Shown here: positions 15,509-23,859 of the stretch, piece after piece
How the letters are laid out: each line of letters opens with the position of its first letter
Position numbering within the stretch: position 1 is the first letter of the stretch
Assembly: GCA_036374835.1 (NCBI GenBank)
Contig: DASUTB010000061.1
Location: 32,163-96,162 of the forward strand
Direction of reading: 5' to 3'
Source: DASUTB01 sp036374835
GTDB lineage: Bacteria > Actinomycetota > Actinomycetes > Jiangellales > Jiangellaceae
Length of the DNA stretch: 64,000 bases
Made by a program: the position numbers and the translations under genes
The notes under the pieces: generated by a model
What the model saw: only the letters and a program-made list of their open reading frames with translations
Told to the model about the DNA's origin: nothing
The model's database searches: none

Positions 15509-16375
15509 TTAGGAGGTGCGACCGCTCGACTCCACCAGCGCCCGCCTCCACAGCCGGTGGAGGACTCTGCGGGCACGTGCGGTGTCGACAGCCTTGGCAT
15601 GACGGACCGTCCCGGCTCGATCGTCCGTGCGCAGCACGCCGTCGGGCTGCACACGCCAACGGTCGGAGGCAACCTCGAAGAGCCCGGGTTCGAGCATCGC
15701 GAGGACGCCCAGGGCATCGTGCGGGTGGGACGACGTCCGACCCGTGTGATTCCACCAGAGGCGCGCATACTGGACGACCAGCGTGGCGAGCGGGTTTCGC
15801 ACCGATGCGATCGCGGCGAGGTCGGTCTCGTCGAACGGCACGGTGGTCGTCACGTCGACACCGACGAAGAGCGCCGGTGCGTCGGATTCGAGAACTGTGC
15901 GCGCAGCGTCGGGGTCGGTCGCGATGTTGTGCTCTGCGCGTCCGCTCGAGAAGTCACCACCCATCACGATCAACTGCCGGAGGGACGGTGCCCAGTCCGG
16001 ATCACCCACGACGGCGGCCGCCACGTTGGTGAGCGGACCGATCGCGACGACCGTCACCTGACCCGGTGCACTGCGGACGATGCGGATCAGCGCGTCGACG
16101 GCACCTGGGCGGACCGCCGCTTCGTCTCCTGGGGCATCCGGCGCCGGCCAGATCGGCCGACCTGAGTACGGCGTCGCCACGCCGGTGTGGACGGGGACGC
16201 CGTCCCGCCCGAGCAGCCGCAGGACGTGTAGTGCGTGCCGGGCGCGAAGCTCGACGTCACCGGCGACGGTTGTGACCGCGCGCAGTGAGACGGCAGGATC
16301 GCCCGCGAGCGCGAGCAGCGCCAGAACGTCATCGACGTTGGTGCCGATGTCGGTATCCATGATGACGGGCCGCAT
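15509..16375 (-). CDS. Inosine-uridine-preferring-type nucleoside hydrolase
   Basis: 288 residues. N-terminal calcium-site motif DTDIGTNVDDVLALL (residues 7-21) is diagnostic. Further landmarks are AIGPLTNVAAAV, VMGGDF and AEHNIATDPDAARTVLES. It would hydrolyse the N-glycosidic bond of ribonucleosides to base and ribose in the cytoplasm. ATG 16375 has TTGAGGACC upstream; the frame is open further but the family start matches MRPVIMDTD. Divergent from the molybdo-oxidoreductase gene by 85 bases; the 244 bases on its 3' side up to the 13E12 gene show nothing. Confidence 0.9.
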   Translation of the reverse strand: MRPVIMDTDIGTNVDDVLALLALAGDPAVSLRAVTTVAGDVELRARHALHVLRLLGRDGVPVHTGVATPYSGRPIWPAPDAPGDEAAVRPGAVDALIRIVRSAPGQVTVVAIGPLTNVAAAVVGDPDWAPSLRQLIVMGGDFSSGRAEHNIATDPDAARTVLESDAPALFVGVDVTTTVPFDETDLAAIASVRNPLATLVVQYARLWWNHTGRTSSHPHDALGVLAMLEPGLFEVASDRWRVQPDGVLRTDDRAGTVRHAKAVDTARARRVLHRLWRRALVESSGRTS

Positions 16376-16460
16376 GGTCCTCAAGTCTGCTCGAACAACA
16401 CGCTTCGGCGAGTTCTGCGCCGGCACCAATCCGCGACGTGGCCGGCTCCGAATAGAAGAC

Positions 16461-18032
16461 ATGGAGCCACGGCGATATCCGCTGCACATCTATGCTGCGG
16501 CCGCGCTGGCCGGGCTTGTGACCGGTGGCCTCATCGTCGCGGTCGGCATGCTGGTCGCCCGCCTGGTCGCGCCGCAGACCGGGCCCTTCCTGGTGGTCGG
16601 CAATACGATCGTCGACCGCACGCCGGAGTGGCTCAAGAGTTTCGCGATCGAGACGTTCGGTGCGAACGACAAGCTCGTCCTACTGATCAGCTTGGGCGTG
16701 GTGCTCGCCGGCCTGTCTGCGTTGGCCGGTGTGCTGCAACTGCGCCGGCCGCCGCTCGGCATCATTCTCGGCATCCTGCTCGGCCTGGTCGCGATCGCCG
16801 CTGCGCTGACCCGTCCCGGCGCGGATCTGTCGTACGCCGTTCCGACGGTCGCCGGACTGGTAGCAGGAGGCCCGGCCCTGTGGTTCCCGGTTCGTCGGCT
16901 GCGTGACGTCGCGGCTCGGGGCGGGCCGGTGGATTCCGGTGAGGGGGCGCCGGAGCTCCGCGGGTCCGACCGCAGGCGGTTCCTGTTGCTGACCGCCGGT
17001 GCCGCGGGCCTTGCGCTGGCCGCCGCGCTGAGCAGTCGGCAACTGGGCCAGACGTTGGACGACGTGCTCGAGACGCGGGACCGGATCCGGCTGCCCGCGC
17101 CGGAGGACCTACCGCCGGAGGTGCCGCCGAGCGCCGATTTCGACATCAGCGGCATCACACCGTACGTCAGCTCCAATGAGGAGTTCTACCGGGTGGACAC
17201 CGCGCTCGAGATACCGCGCGTCGATCCAGCGACGTGGCAGCTGCGCATTCACGGCATGGTCGACCGGGAGATCCGCCTGGCCTACTCCGAGCTGCTCGAC
17301 CTGCCGATGATCGAGCGACTGGTCACTCTGACGTGTGTATCGAACCAGGTCGGCGGGGATCTCGCGGACAACGCGGCCTGGCTCGGCCACCCGGTGCGCG
17401 AGCTGCTGGAGCGCGCGCAGCCACATGCCGACGCGGACATGGTGCTCTCGCGCAGCATCGACGGATTTACCGCGAGCACCCCGCTCGAGGTGTTGCAGGA
17501 CGGACGGGACGCGATGCTCGCCGTCGGTATGAACGGCCGGCCGCTGCCGCTCGGGCACGGCTTCCCGGTCCGGATGGTCGTTCCCGGCCTCTACGGCTAC
17601 GTCTCGGCCACGAAATGGATCGTCGAGATGGAGGTGACGCGCTTCGACCGGGCGACGGCGTACTGGACCGACCGAGGATGGGCGCCCCGCGGGCCGATCA
17701 AGACCGCTTCGCGGATCGACGTGCCCGGCTCGTCCGCTCAGGTATCGGCCGGCGAGGTGACGGTCGCCGGTGTCGCCTGGGCACAGCATCGCGGGATCTC
17801 GCGGGTCGAGGTCAGCGTCGACGACGGCTTGTGGCGCGAAGCCGAGTTGGCCGATGAGGTCTCGGTCGACACGTGGCGGCAGTGGCGATGGACGTGGGAC
17901 GCCCGGCCCGGCCGGCACACGCTCCGGGTGCGGGCAACCGACGGCGACGGGGAACTCCAGACCAGTGAGGAGGTCGAGCCGTTCCCGGACGGCGCGACCG
18001 GCTGGCACTCCAGAGTCGTGGAGGTGGTGTGA
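16461..18032 (+). CDS. Membrane-anchored molybdopterin-dependent oxidoreductase (sulfite oxidase fold)
   Basis: 523 residues. Residues 1-190 hold about four membrane helices plus a fifth just before the catalytic part (RRFLLLTAGAAGLALAAAL). The molybdenum domain runs from about 225 to 400 with the cysteine ligand in TLTCVSNQVGGDL and PLGHGFPVRMVVPGLYGY, and the C-terminal 110 residues are the immunoglobulin-like Mo-co dimerisation domain. The enzyme faces outside and probably reduces or oxidises a small sulfoxide or sulfur compound. It precedes the acidic lipoprotein, sigK and rskA in the same direction, a gene set typical of SigK/RskA loci, so it is likely a member of that regulon. Confidence 0.88.
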   Translation: MEPRRYPLHIYAAAALAGLVTGGLIVAVGMLVARLVAPQTGPFLVVGNTIVDRTPEWLKSFAIETFGANDKLVLLISLGVVLAGLSALAGVLQLRRPPLGIILGILLGLVAIAAALTRPGADLSYAVPTVAGLVAGGPALWFPVRRLRDVAARGGPVDSGEGAPELRGSDRRRFLLLTAGAAGLALAAALSSRQLGQTLDDVLETRDRIRLPAPEDLPPEVPPSADFDISGITPYVSSNEEFYRVDTALEIPRVDPATWQLRIHGMVDREIRLAYSELLDLPMIERLVTLTCVSNQVGGDLADNAAWLGHPVRELLERAQPHADADMVLSRSIDGFTASTPLEVLQDGRDAMLAVGMNGRPLPLGHGFPVRMVVPGLYGYVSATKWIVEMEVTRFDRATAYWTDRGWAPRGPIKTASRIDVPGSSAQVSAGEVTVAGVAWAQHRGISRVEVSVDDGLWREAELADEVSVDTWRQWRWTWDARPGRHTLRVRATDGDGELQTSEEVEPFPDGATGWHSRVVEVV

Positions 18033-18094
18033 CGAGCAGCTGAGGCACTGATCGCAACACCGAGGACACGACGACTCTCAGGAGGAATATCACC

Positions 18095-18328
18095 ATGGCA
18101 CGACTGACTCGACGGAACTATGCGGCCGCCGCGCTGGCCGGCGTGCTGTCGCTCGGAGTGGCCGCCTGCGGCGACGACGACGGCGCGGGAACGGACACCG
18201 ACACCCCGGAGGAGGAGATGGAAACTCCGGAGGAGGACATGTCCGATGACGAGGACATGGACGACGAGGAGGACATGGACGATGACGAGATGGACGATGA
18301 CGAGATGGACGACGAGGACGACGGCTGA
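18095..18328 (+). CDS. Small hyperacidic lipoprotein
   Basis: 77 residues. Signal peptide with twin-arginine-free N-region (MARLTRRNY), hydrophobic core and lipobox LGVAACG, so the mature protein is lipid-anchored at Cys 25. The mature 52 residues are nearly all Asp, Glu and Met, built from repeats of the type DDEDM/DDEEDM/DDDEM. Strong Shine-Dalgarno AGGAGG at nine bases. In many actinobacteria this position holds a fasciclin-like secreted protein controlled by SigK; here an acidic peptide takes its place. A cation- or metal-binding role is an inference from composition only. Confidence 0.75.
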   Translation: MARLTRRNYAAAALAGVLSLGVAACGDDDGAGTDTDTPEEEMETPEEDMSDDEDMDDEEDMDDDEMDDDEMDDEDDG

Positions 18329-18428
18329 CGCATAGCCGGCCACGTCCGGTGGCGCAGCTGCCCCGTCCTGGCCTCGTCGTTCGCCGCGCTGCCGTCGCAA
18401 CAGCCGGCCGGCAGCATGATCGCGATAG

Positions 18429-18461
18429 GGTGAGGTGGTCCGGACGGCGGATCGCCTCACC
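18429..18461 (+). terminator. GC-rich hairpin between the lipoprotein and sigK
   Basis: GGTGAGG (18429-18435) pairs with CCTCACC (18455-18461). No U-tract follows. The 243 bases between the two genes contain this hairpin and no gene; it may attenuate or end the upstream transcript. Confidence 0.35.
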
Positions 18462-18571
18462 ACCTCCCTTTGCGAAGGGCGGGCCTAGGAAGGGCCACGG
18501 CCGACCGACCGGCCGGGTCCCGCATGCACGAGGTGAGCTGGGATGACTGACTACTCCAGGGCAGGCGTGTG

Positions 18572-19162
18572 ATGCCGAACCTGCGCACCGTCCGGTCGGA
18601 CGCTCCGGAGCCGGGCTCCGGTGACGCGCTCGCCGATTTACTGCGCCTGTCCGCCCGGGGTGACGTCGCGGCGTTCGAGAAGATCTACGACTCGATGGCC
18701 GGCGCGGTGCTCGGGCTGGCCGTCCGGGTGCTGCGTAACCATGCGCAGGCCGAGGAAGTCGCGCAGGACGTCATGGTCGAGGTGTGGCGCTCGGCCGCCC
18801 GCTACGCGCCGGTGCGCGGCAGCGCCAAGTCGTGGATCATGACGATCGCGCACCGGCGCGCCGTCGACCGGGTACGCAGCGAGCAGGCGGCGACCGAGCG
18901 TGACGTGCGGGTCGCGTCGTCCTACGAGCCGGTACCGTTCGACGAGGTCGCCGAGCATGTGGAGACGAGCCTGGAGCACGAGCTGGCCCGCCGGTGCCTG
19001 GACAGCCTCACCGAGTTGCAGCGCGAGGCGGTCCGGCTCGCCTACTACGACGGGTATACGTACCGCGAGGTCGCGAATCTGCTGGAAGCACCCCTCGGTA
19101 CGATCAAAACGAGGCTGCGCGACGGCCTGATCAGGCTGCGCGACTGCGTAGGGCTGGGGTGA
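18572..19162 (+). CDS. sigK: ECF sigma factor, SigK type
   Basis: 196 residues. Region 2 spans FEKIYDSMAGAVLGLAVRVLRNHAQAEEVAQDVMVEVW (about 30-68) and region 4 spans LTELQREAVRLAYYDGYTYREVANLLEAPLGTIKTRLRDGL (about 145-185). Followed with a four-base overlap by a gene for an RskA-type anti-sigma factor, the hallmark pairing of SigK. It should direct transcription of its own operon and of the upstream oxidoreductase and lipoprotein genes. ATG 18572 is preceded by GCAGG; the GTG three bases earlier is an alternative. Confidence 0.88.
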   Translation: MPNLRTVRSDAPEPGSGDALADLLRLSARGDVAAFEKIYDSMAGAVLGLAVRVLRNHAQAEEVAQDVMVEVWRSAARYAPVRGSAKSWIMTIAHRRAVDRVRSEQAATERDVRVASSYEPVPFDEVAEHVETSLEHELARRCLDSLTELQREAVRLAYYDGYTYREVANLLEAPLGTIKTRLRDGLIRLRDCVGLG

Positions 19163-19914
19163 GCACGATGCCGTCCGAAGCCGAGATTCACACGCTGGCC
19201 GTACCGTACGCGCTGCATGCGCTTCCCGACGAGGAGGTGCCGTTGTTCGAGCAGCACCTTGCGGTGTGCGAGTCATGCCGGGCCGAAGTCGCCGAGGTTC
19301 GGGAGACCGCGACCCGCCTCGGAGCGGCAGAGTCAGTGCCGGCGCCGGCCGAGCTGAAGGCTCGCGTGGTGGAGCGGATTCGCCAAGTTCGGCCACTGCC
19401 ACCCGTGCCGGACGAGGTGGAGGAGTCGGCCCTACGTGCTGCGGGTCCGTGGCGGCGCTGGTTCCCACGTATCGCCGTCGGCCTGGCGGCGGTCGCGACC
19501 GTCGTCGCCGCGGCGCTGGGAGTCGAGTTGTACGACACGAGGCAGGAGTTGGACGCCGCCCATGAGCACACCGCCGAACTGAGCCACATGCTCGAGGCCG
19601 CCGACGTCCAGATCGCGACCATGAGCGCCGACGACTTCGGCGGCATGGTGGTCCTTTCCCGTGCTCAGGACGCGGCGATGCTGATGGTGCACGGCATGGA
19701 CGACGCCCCGTCCGGGAAGGTGTATCAGCTCTGGTTCATGGACGAGTCGGGCGCGCGACCTGCCGGGTTCCTGCCGGACGCGGACGGCGAGATGGCGATG
19801 TTCGCCGCCCACGGGGTCGGGGAGGCGTCGAGCCTGGGCATGACCCTCGAACCGGCCGGCGGCTCGCAGCGACCCACCTCCGATCCGGTGATGATGATCG
19901 ACCTTCCCGCGTAG
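19159..19914 (+). CDS. rskA: RskA-type anti-sigma-K factor
   Basis: 251 residues. N-terminal anti-sigma domain with zinc-binding motif HLAVCESC (H-x3-C-x2-C), one membrane helix (about residues 100-122, VGLAAVATVVAAALGVEL), and an extracytoplasmic RskA domain with YQLWFMDESGARPAGFL. It holds SigK at the membrane until regulated proteolysis frees it. GTG 19159 overlaps the sigK stop as GTGA; ATG 19168 is an alternative. A copy of the 20-base repeat family lies nine bases after the stop. Confidence 0.88.
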   Translation: MSTMPSEAEIHTLAVPYALHALPDEEVPLFEQHLAVCESCRAEVAEVRETATRLGAAESVPAPAELKARVVERIRQVRPLPPVPDEVEESALRAAGPWRRWFPRIAVGLAAVATVVAAALGVELYDTRQELDAAHEHTAELSHMLEAADVQIATMSADDFGGMVVLSRAQDAAMLMVHGMDDAPSGKVYQLWFMDESGARPAGFLPDADGEMAMFAAHGVGEASSLGMTLEPAGGSQRPTSDPVMMIDLPA

Positions 19915-19922
19915 CTTCGACC

Positions 19923-19942
19923 GAATGATCACGTTAAGCCGG
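19923..19942 (-). repeat. Border repeat family, copy 1 (after rskA)
   Basis: GAATGATCACGTTAAGCCGG; 18 of 20 positions match the copies at 35801, 40675 and 45115. Lies nine bases after the rskA stop and before a convergent operon, i.e. at a transcription-unit border. Confidence 0.6.
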
Positions 19943-20007
19943 TACTCCGCGGCCAAACGTCGTCTGTAGCCCCGGCAAAGCAGGGAAGAGCCGCGCAAGG
20001 GCGTGGG

Positions 20008-20421
20008 TCAGGCTGCCCAGGGGAAGGGCTCGCGGTCGGGCTCGACCCAGCCAGAACGCGCTGCGTTGCTTGCGAGCACGGCGGGCGAGTAGTGCCGAGC
20101 AAGGAGCCGCTTGTCGAAGAGCTCAGGGTTGCACTCGGCGAACCCCTCGAACGTTGACTCTGCCGCGTTGCCCGCATGGTGCGCGACCGCCTGCACCCAG
20201 GCACGGGTCATCGTCTCGTTGTATTTCTGTGGTGCGTTCTCGTACCTGGCGATCCGGCGGATCCACGAGCAGACGAGATCTGCCGCTTCGGCCGCGCCGT
20301 AGCGCTGGACGGCCAGCCAGGCAAGGTGCACGTGCTGACGGTGGCCGAATCTTCCATCCGGCTGAACGACCTGAGCCAGAAGTTCATGCACGTCGCGGTC
20401 TGGGTGAGTGTGCTGCGCCAT
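20008..20421 (-). CDS. Conserved protein of unknown function, HxxxHLAWL type
   Basis: 137 residues, soluble, with conserved-looking histidines in FGHRQHVHLAWLAV (about 25-38) and a C-terminal motif HYSPAVLASNAARSGWVEPDREPFPW. I recall this pattern from actinobacterial proteins without assigned function. The start codon directly follows the stop of the MarR gene, so it is cotranscribed with and probably controlled by that regulator. Confidence 0.65.
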   Translation of the reverse strand: MAQHTHPDRDVHELLAQVVQPDGRFGHRQHVHLAWLAVQRYGAAEAADLVCSWIRRIARYENAPQKYNETMTRAWVQAVAHHAGNAAESTFEGFAECNPELFDKRLLARHYSPAVLASNAARSGWVEPDREPFPWAA

Positions 20422-20841
20422 CTAGGAGCCCTCCTCGATCAACGCGGCGAGTGTTCGCCGAAATCCCGACAACGCGGCCTCGTCGAGATGGGCGAGTGTG
20501 CGTTCCTCCACGCTCGCGAATGCCTCGAGAACCTGACGGCGAACGGTGCTGCCCGTCTCCGTGACCTCGATGAGTACCGAACGGCGGTCAGCGGGGTTGG
20601 GCACCCGCTCGATATAGCCGCGCCCTGCCAACCGGTCCAGCAGGCTGGTGAGCGTGGTGGCTCGGGTTCCGGTCCGGAGGCTCAACTCCGACACGGTGAT
20701 GCCCGTGTCGCCATCCAGGTTGGCCAATGCGTTCAGCTCCGAAGCGGGCATCTCCAGGTCCGACAGATCCTCGGCCAGCAGCCGCAGGGTCACGTGAGTC
20801 GCCCGCTGGAGCAGAAGCAACGGAGAGTCCGGTGTTGTCAC
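20422..20841 (-). CDS. MarR-family transcriptional regulator
   Basis: 139 residues with a winged helix: ITVSELSLRTGTRATTLTSLLDRLAGRGYIERVPNPADRRSVLIEVTETG (about 48-97; the DRRS wing is diagnostic). GTG at 20841 is eight bases after a perfect TATAAT, so it is very likely leaderless. First gene of a two-gene unit with the HxxxHLAWL protein. Ligand unknown. Confidence 0.88.
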   Translation of the reverse strand: MTTPDSPLLLLQRATHVTLRLLAEDLSDLEMPASELNALANLDGDTGITVSELSLRTGTRATTLTSLLDRLAGRGYIERVPNPADRRSVLIEVTETGSTVRRQVLEAFASVEERTLAHLDEAALSGFRRTLAALIEEGS

Positions 20842-20849
20842 GAAAACAG

Positions 20850-20855
20850 ATTATA
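20850..20855 (-). promoter_or_regulatory. -10 box of the marR promoter
   Basis: TATAAT on the minus strand, eight bases before the GTG start at 20841; upstream TTTGGC at 16-17 bases is a weak -35. AT-rich sequence between (ATTCGATTTCGTAT) could host the repressor. Confidence 0.6.
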
Positions 20856-21025
20856 CGAAATCGAATTAAATGCCAAAGGGCGACGGTCAAAGGGGGCGAG
20901 CTCACCGTCACGCCGCGTTGCGGCACGACCGAGGGCCGGGCGTCGGCGGAGGCTGCCGGACGAGCCGGCGGAGGGGCCTTGATAGTCCGGCGTCTCATCA
21001 ACGAGCCGACGGCCAGGGTTCAGAG

Positions 21026-21059
21026 GGGTGGGCGCGCCTCGACGAGTACGCGCCCACCC
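21026..21059 (-). terminator. Hairpin terminator after the xylanase gene
   Basis: Perfect 11-base stem GGGTGGGCGCG / CGCGCCCACCC with a 12-base loop, starting five bases past the xylanase stop. No U-run, as is common for terminators in GC-rich actinobacteria. Confidence 0.65.
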
Positions 21060-21064
21060 TCTCG

Positions 21065-22216
21065 TCAATTCGCTGCGGCCAGGGTGTTCTGGAGCGTGTA
21101 GTAGGCCGGCTTGCGACGGTAGTCCTCGAACATCAGCGTCGCGGCACCCTGATTGGGGAAGAACACCGGAACCCACGAGTACTTGTCGTTGAAGCCCCAC
21201 ACGGTGAACGAGTTGCAGGTCGAAACGGCGAGGCAGGCGTCGAGCATCCGACCGTAGTAGTCGGCTTGCCGCGCCAGTTGTGCAGCGGTAGGTGTGCCGT
21301 CCTCACCGAGCACCATGCGCACGTCGAGTTCGGTCACGGCCGTGTACAGGCCGAGATCGGCGAACCGTTGCAGGTTCGCTTGCAGGGAGCCGGGAAAGCC
21401 GAACTGGATGCTGAGGTGACCCTGCACGGAGAACCCGTGCACTGGCACACCTTGGTCCAGAAGAGATGTGATCAGGTCGTAGTAGGCATCGCTCTTGGCG
21501 TTGATGCTCTCCACTCCCCAGTCGTTGAAGAACAACTGCGCCTGCGGGTCAGCCTCGTGGGCCCAGCGGAACGCGTCGGCGATGATGTCGGGTCCGAGCC
21601 GGCGCAGCCAGATGTTCTCCTCGGTCCGCAACGCGCCGCTGCCGTCGAAGATCTCGTTGGCGACATCCCACTGGTGGATGCGGCCGGCATAGCGACCGAC
21701 CACGGTGGTGATGTGGTCCTTGAGGATCTGGCGCAGCTCCGCGTCGGTGAACTCGCCGTTCTCCAGCCAGTCAGGGTTCTGGCTGTGCCACATCAGCGTG
21801 TGGCCGCGCACGACCTGGTCGTTCTTCTCGGCGAACTCCACGATCGCGTCCGCGGGCCCGAACCGGTAGGTGTCCTGCTCGGGGTGGATGAATTCCCACT
21901 TCATCTGGTTCTCCGGCGACACCGAGTCGAACTCGGTGCGTAGTGCGTTCCGGTAGCGATGGTCGTACGTGAAGGGGTCGGGGTAGGGCATCGTCTCGTG
22001 GTGACCGCCGCCCGCGGCGGCCGAACCGATGTGCAGGTCCTCTGGGGCTACCACGCGGAGCCGGTCGCGACCGAAACCGGGCGCGCCGTTCTCGGACGCG
22101 GGGGCGGGCTCCGCGGGATCACCGGCCGCTACGGGAGAGGCCGCCAAGCCGAGCCCGAGGGATGCGACAGCGACGGTGAGGGTGGTCGAGAGCGGGGTGA
22201 GTCGACGTCTGGACAC
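21065..22216 (-). CDS. Secreted GH10 endo-1,4-beta-xylanase
   Basis: 383 residues. Signal peptide 1-32 (RRRLT then a hydrophobic core, ending AASPVAAGD). The rest is a single GH10 (beta/alpha)8 barrel: substrate-binding KWEFIHPEQ and RGHTLMWHSQNPDW, acid/base E188 in WDVANEIFD, nucleophile E296 in VTELDVRM, and WGFNDKYSW near the end. No carbohydrate-binding module follows. It cleaves xylan outside the cell. GTG 22216 has GAGGAG at six bases. The promoter carries a LacI-type palindrome, but no LacI regulator or xylose genes are nearby. Confidence 0.93.
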   Translation of the reverse strand: MSRRRLTPLSTTLTVAVASLGLGLAASPVAAGDPAEPAPASENGAPGFGRDRLRVVAPEDLHIGSAAAGGGHHETMPYPDPFTYDHRYRNALRTEFDSVSPENQMKWEFIHPEQDTYRFGPADAIVEFAEKNDQVVRGHTLMWHSQNPDWLENGEFTDAELRQILKDHITTVVGRYAGRIHQWDVANEIFDGSGALRTEENIWLRRLGPDIIADAFRWAHEADPQAQLFFNDWGVESINAKSDAYYDLITSLLDQGVPVHGFSVQGHLSIQFGFPGSLQANLQRFADLGLYTAVTELDVRMVLGEDGTPTAAQLARQADYYGRMLDACLAVSTCNSFTVWGFNDKYSWVPVFFPNQGAATLMFEDYRRKPAYYTLQNTLAAAN

Positions 22217-22252
22217 GGGAACTCCTCGGTGAGTCGAATAGGCGACACTTTC

Positions 22253-22314
22253 CGGAAATGTTTCCGAGACGTTGCTGAGTCTGGACGATAGGCAGGCCCG
22301 GCACTTCGTGTCAA
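22253..22314 (-). promoter_or_regulatory. Xylanase promoter with LacI-type operator
   Basis: Minus strand: TTGACA (22314-22309), 18 bases, TATCGT (22290-22285). Downstream of the start lies CGGAAA-TG-TTTCCG (22266-22253), perfect six-base arms, typical in form of LacI-family operators of polysaccharide genes. The remaining bases up to 22635, about 320, hold no gene. Confidence 0.55.
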
Positions 22315-22635
22315 TGGGCCGTCTCATGCAAGCGTGATGCGTCAATCGGACGATAACCCCAATTGCTGCTGTGACCTGTGGTTTTGATTCCACGATGGAA
22401 CGGACCTTAACCGACTGCGAGACTAGTTGTCTTCCGGAAAAGACCTTGGAAATGTGCTTGCTGTACGTAGCTTCGATGCCCGGTCCGTCACCCCAACGCA
22501 CGTCAGCCTCGGGAACTTGACGTGCGATGTGTGGCCGCCGCGGGGGCGGAATCCCCGGCCATGGACTGGCCGGCACCCACCGAATGAGCCCCGCACTGAT
22601 TGTGGTGATCGCCGCGGCGGCCTAGCGTTGCGCAC

Positions 22636-23394
22636 ATGCGCGCAACTGATGAACACGAAGGAATCGTCGCCGAGACGGTCATGGTTCCCGGCGACGGCGG
22701 AGACCAGATCCACGCCTACTTCGCCAAGCCGGTGGGGGACGGACCATTCCCCGGAATGGTCCTGTTCCACCACATGCCCGGCTGGGACGAGCTGTACCGT
22801 GAGTTCACGCACCGGTTTGCGTTCCACGGTTACCTGACGATCTCCCCGGACCTGTACTGCCGGGACGGCCACGGCAGCCCGGACGACGTGGCCGCCAAGG
22901 TACGAGCGGCCGGCGGCGTGCCCGACGACCGGGTGGTCGGCGACAGCGATGGCTGTGTCCGTTTCCTGCGGTCACTTCCCAGCGCCTCGGGCAAGGTCGG
23001 GCTGATGGGCACCTGCTCGGGCGGACGGCACGCTTACCTTGCGGCGTGCCGCGGCGAGCCGGTGGACGCGGTCATCGACTGCTGGGGTGGACGGGTCGTC
23101 GCCGGGTCGGACGACCTGACCGAGAAGCAGCCCGTCGCACCGGTCGACTACACCGCGGATCTGCCGTGTCCGGTACTCGGTCTGTTCGGCGACGAGGACC
23201 CGCGACCGAGCCCGGCGGACGTGGACGCCCTCGAGGCCGCGCTCAGAGAACACGACAAGAGCTACGAGTTCCATCGCTACCCGGACGCGGGGCACGGCTT
23301 TTTCTACCACGACCGGCCCGCTGCCTACCGTGCCGCCGCCGCGGTCGATGGCTGGCAGAAGGTCTGGGCGTTCCTCGACCGCACGATCGGTTAG
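22636..23394 (+). CDS. Dienelactone hydrolase family protein
   Basis: 252 residues, alpha/beta-hydrolase of the DLH type. Nucleophile C127 in GTCSGGR, aspartate in FGDEDPRPSP and histidine in DAGHGFFYHDR complete a Cys-Asp-His triad. Uses include hydrolysis of dienelactone in chloroaromatic breakdown, but many relatives act on other small esters and no catechol-pathway genes are nearby. The DUF6295 gene follows 16 bases after its stop. Confidence 0.88.
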   Translation: MRATDEHEGIVAETVMVPGDGGDQIHAYFAKPVGDGPFPGMVLFHHMPGWDELYREFTHRFAFHGYLTISPDLYCRDGHGSPDDVAAKVRAAGGVPDDRVVGDSDGCVRFLRSLPSASGKVGLMGTCSGGRHAYLAACRGEPVDAVIDCWGGRVVAGSDDLTEKQPVAPVDYTADLPCPVLGLFGDEDPRPSPADVDALEAALREHDKSYEFHRYPDAGHGFFYHDRPAAYRAAAAVDGWQKVWAFLDRTIG

Positions 23395-23410
23395 CAAGAA
23401 GGGCATCGGC

Positions 23411-23683
23411 ATGTGCACAACGATCAGCGACAAGGCCACGGTCGCCGGAAGCGGGAAGGGTGCGTCGGGATGGTTCGAGCTGGACCACGTCTACGTCGGT
23501 TACGACCACCCTTTCCACGCCCAGTTCGACCATGCGTTGAGCATTGATTTCGTCAACGAGGCCGCGGGGCCGGGCTCGCGCGTCGCGGTGGAGCTCGACC
23601 GCGAGTCCGCGCGGACTCTCGCCAATCGGATCCTGGCCACTCTCGATCTGGCCGATGCGTACGAGGACGGCGCACCGTCCTGA
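23411..23683 (+). CDS. DUF6295-type small protein
   Basis: 90 residues beginning MCTTISDKATVAGSGKGASGW, with FELDHVYVGYDHPFHAQFDHALSIDF in the middle. I recognise this as the DUF6295 family, small actinobacterial proteins of unknown function. Short spacing to the dienelactone hydrolase gene suggests one transcript. A GCGACATC/GATGTCGC hairpin at 23700-23739 just past the stop may end it. Confidence 0.7.
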   Translation: MCTTISDKATVAGSGKGASGWFELDHVYVGYDHPFHAQFDHALSIDFVNEAAGPGSRVAVELDRESARTLANRILATLDLADAYEDGAPS

Positions 23684-23699
23684 TCCACTACCAGGGCTG

Positions 23700-23739
23700 G
23701 CGACATCGCACCATGCCTGCGTGCCTCTTGTGATGTCGC
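23700..23739 (+). terminator. Hairpin after DUF6295
   Basis: GCGACATC (23700-23707) pairs with GATGTCGC (23732-23739). No U-tract. Lies in the 176-base gap before qcrA. Confidence 0.35.
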
Positions 23740-23859
23740 TGCGCCTGCCGAACGTGATCGAACGGTCGGCTCCGGCCGGCGTGCCGTGTCACATCCGCGC
23801 GCGTCATGGGGTCTAACGGTTGAAAGCCATATCAGCCGACAGAAGGCTCCGACGGTGCC

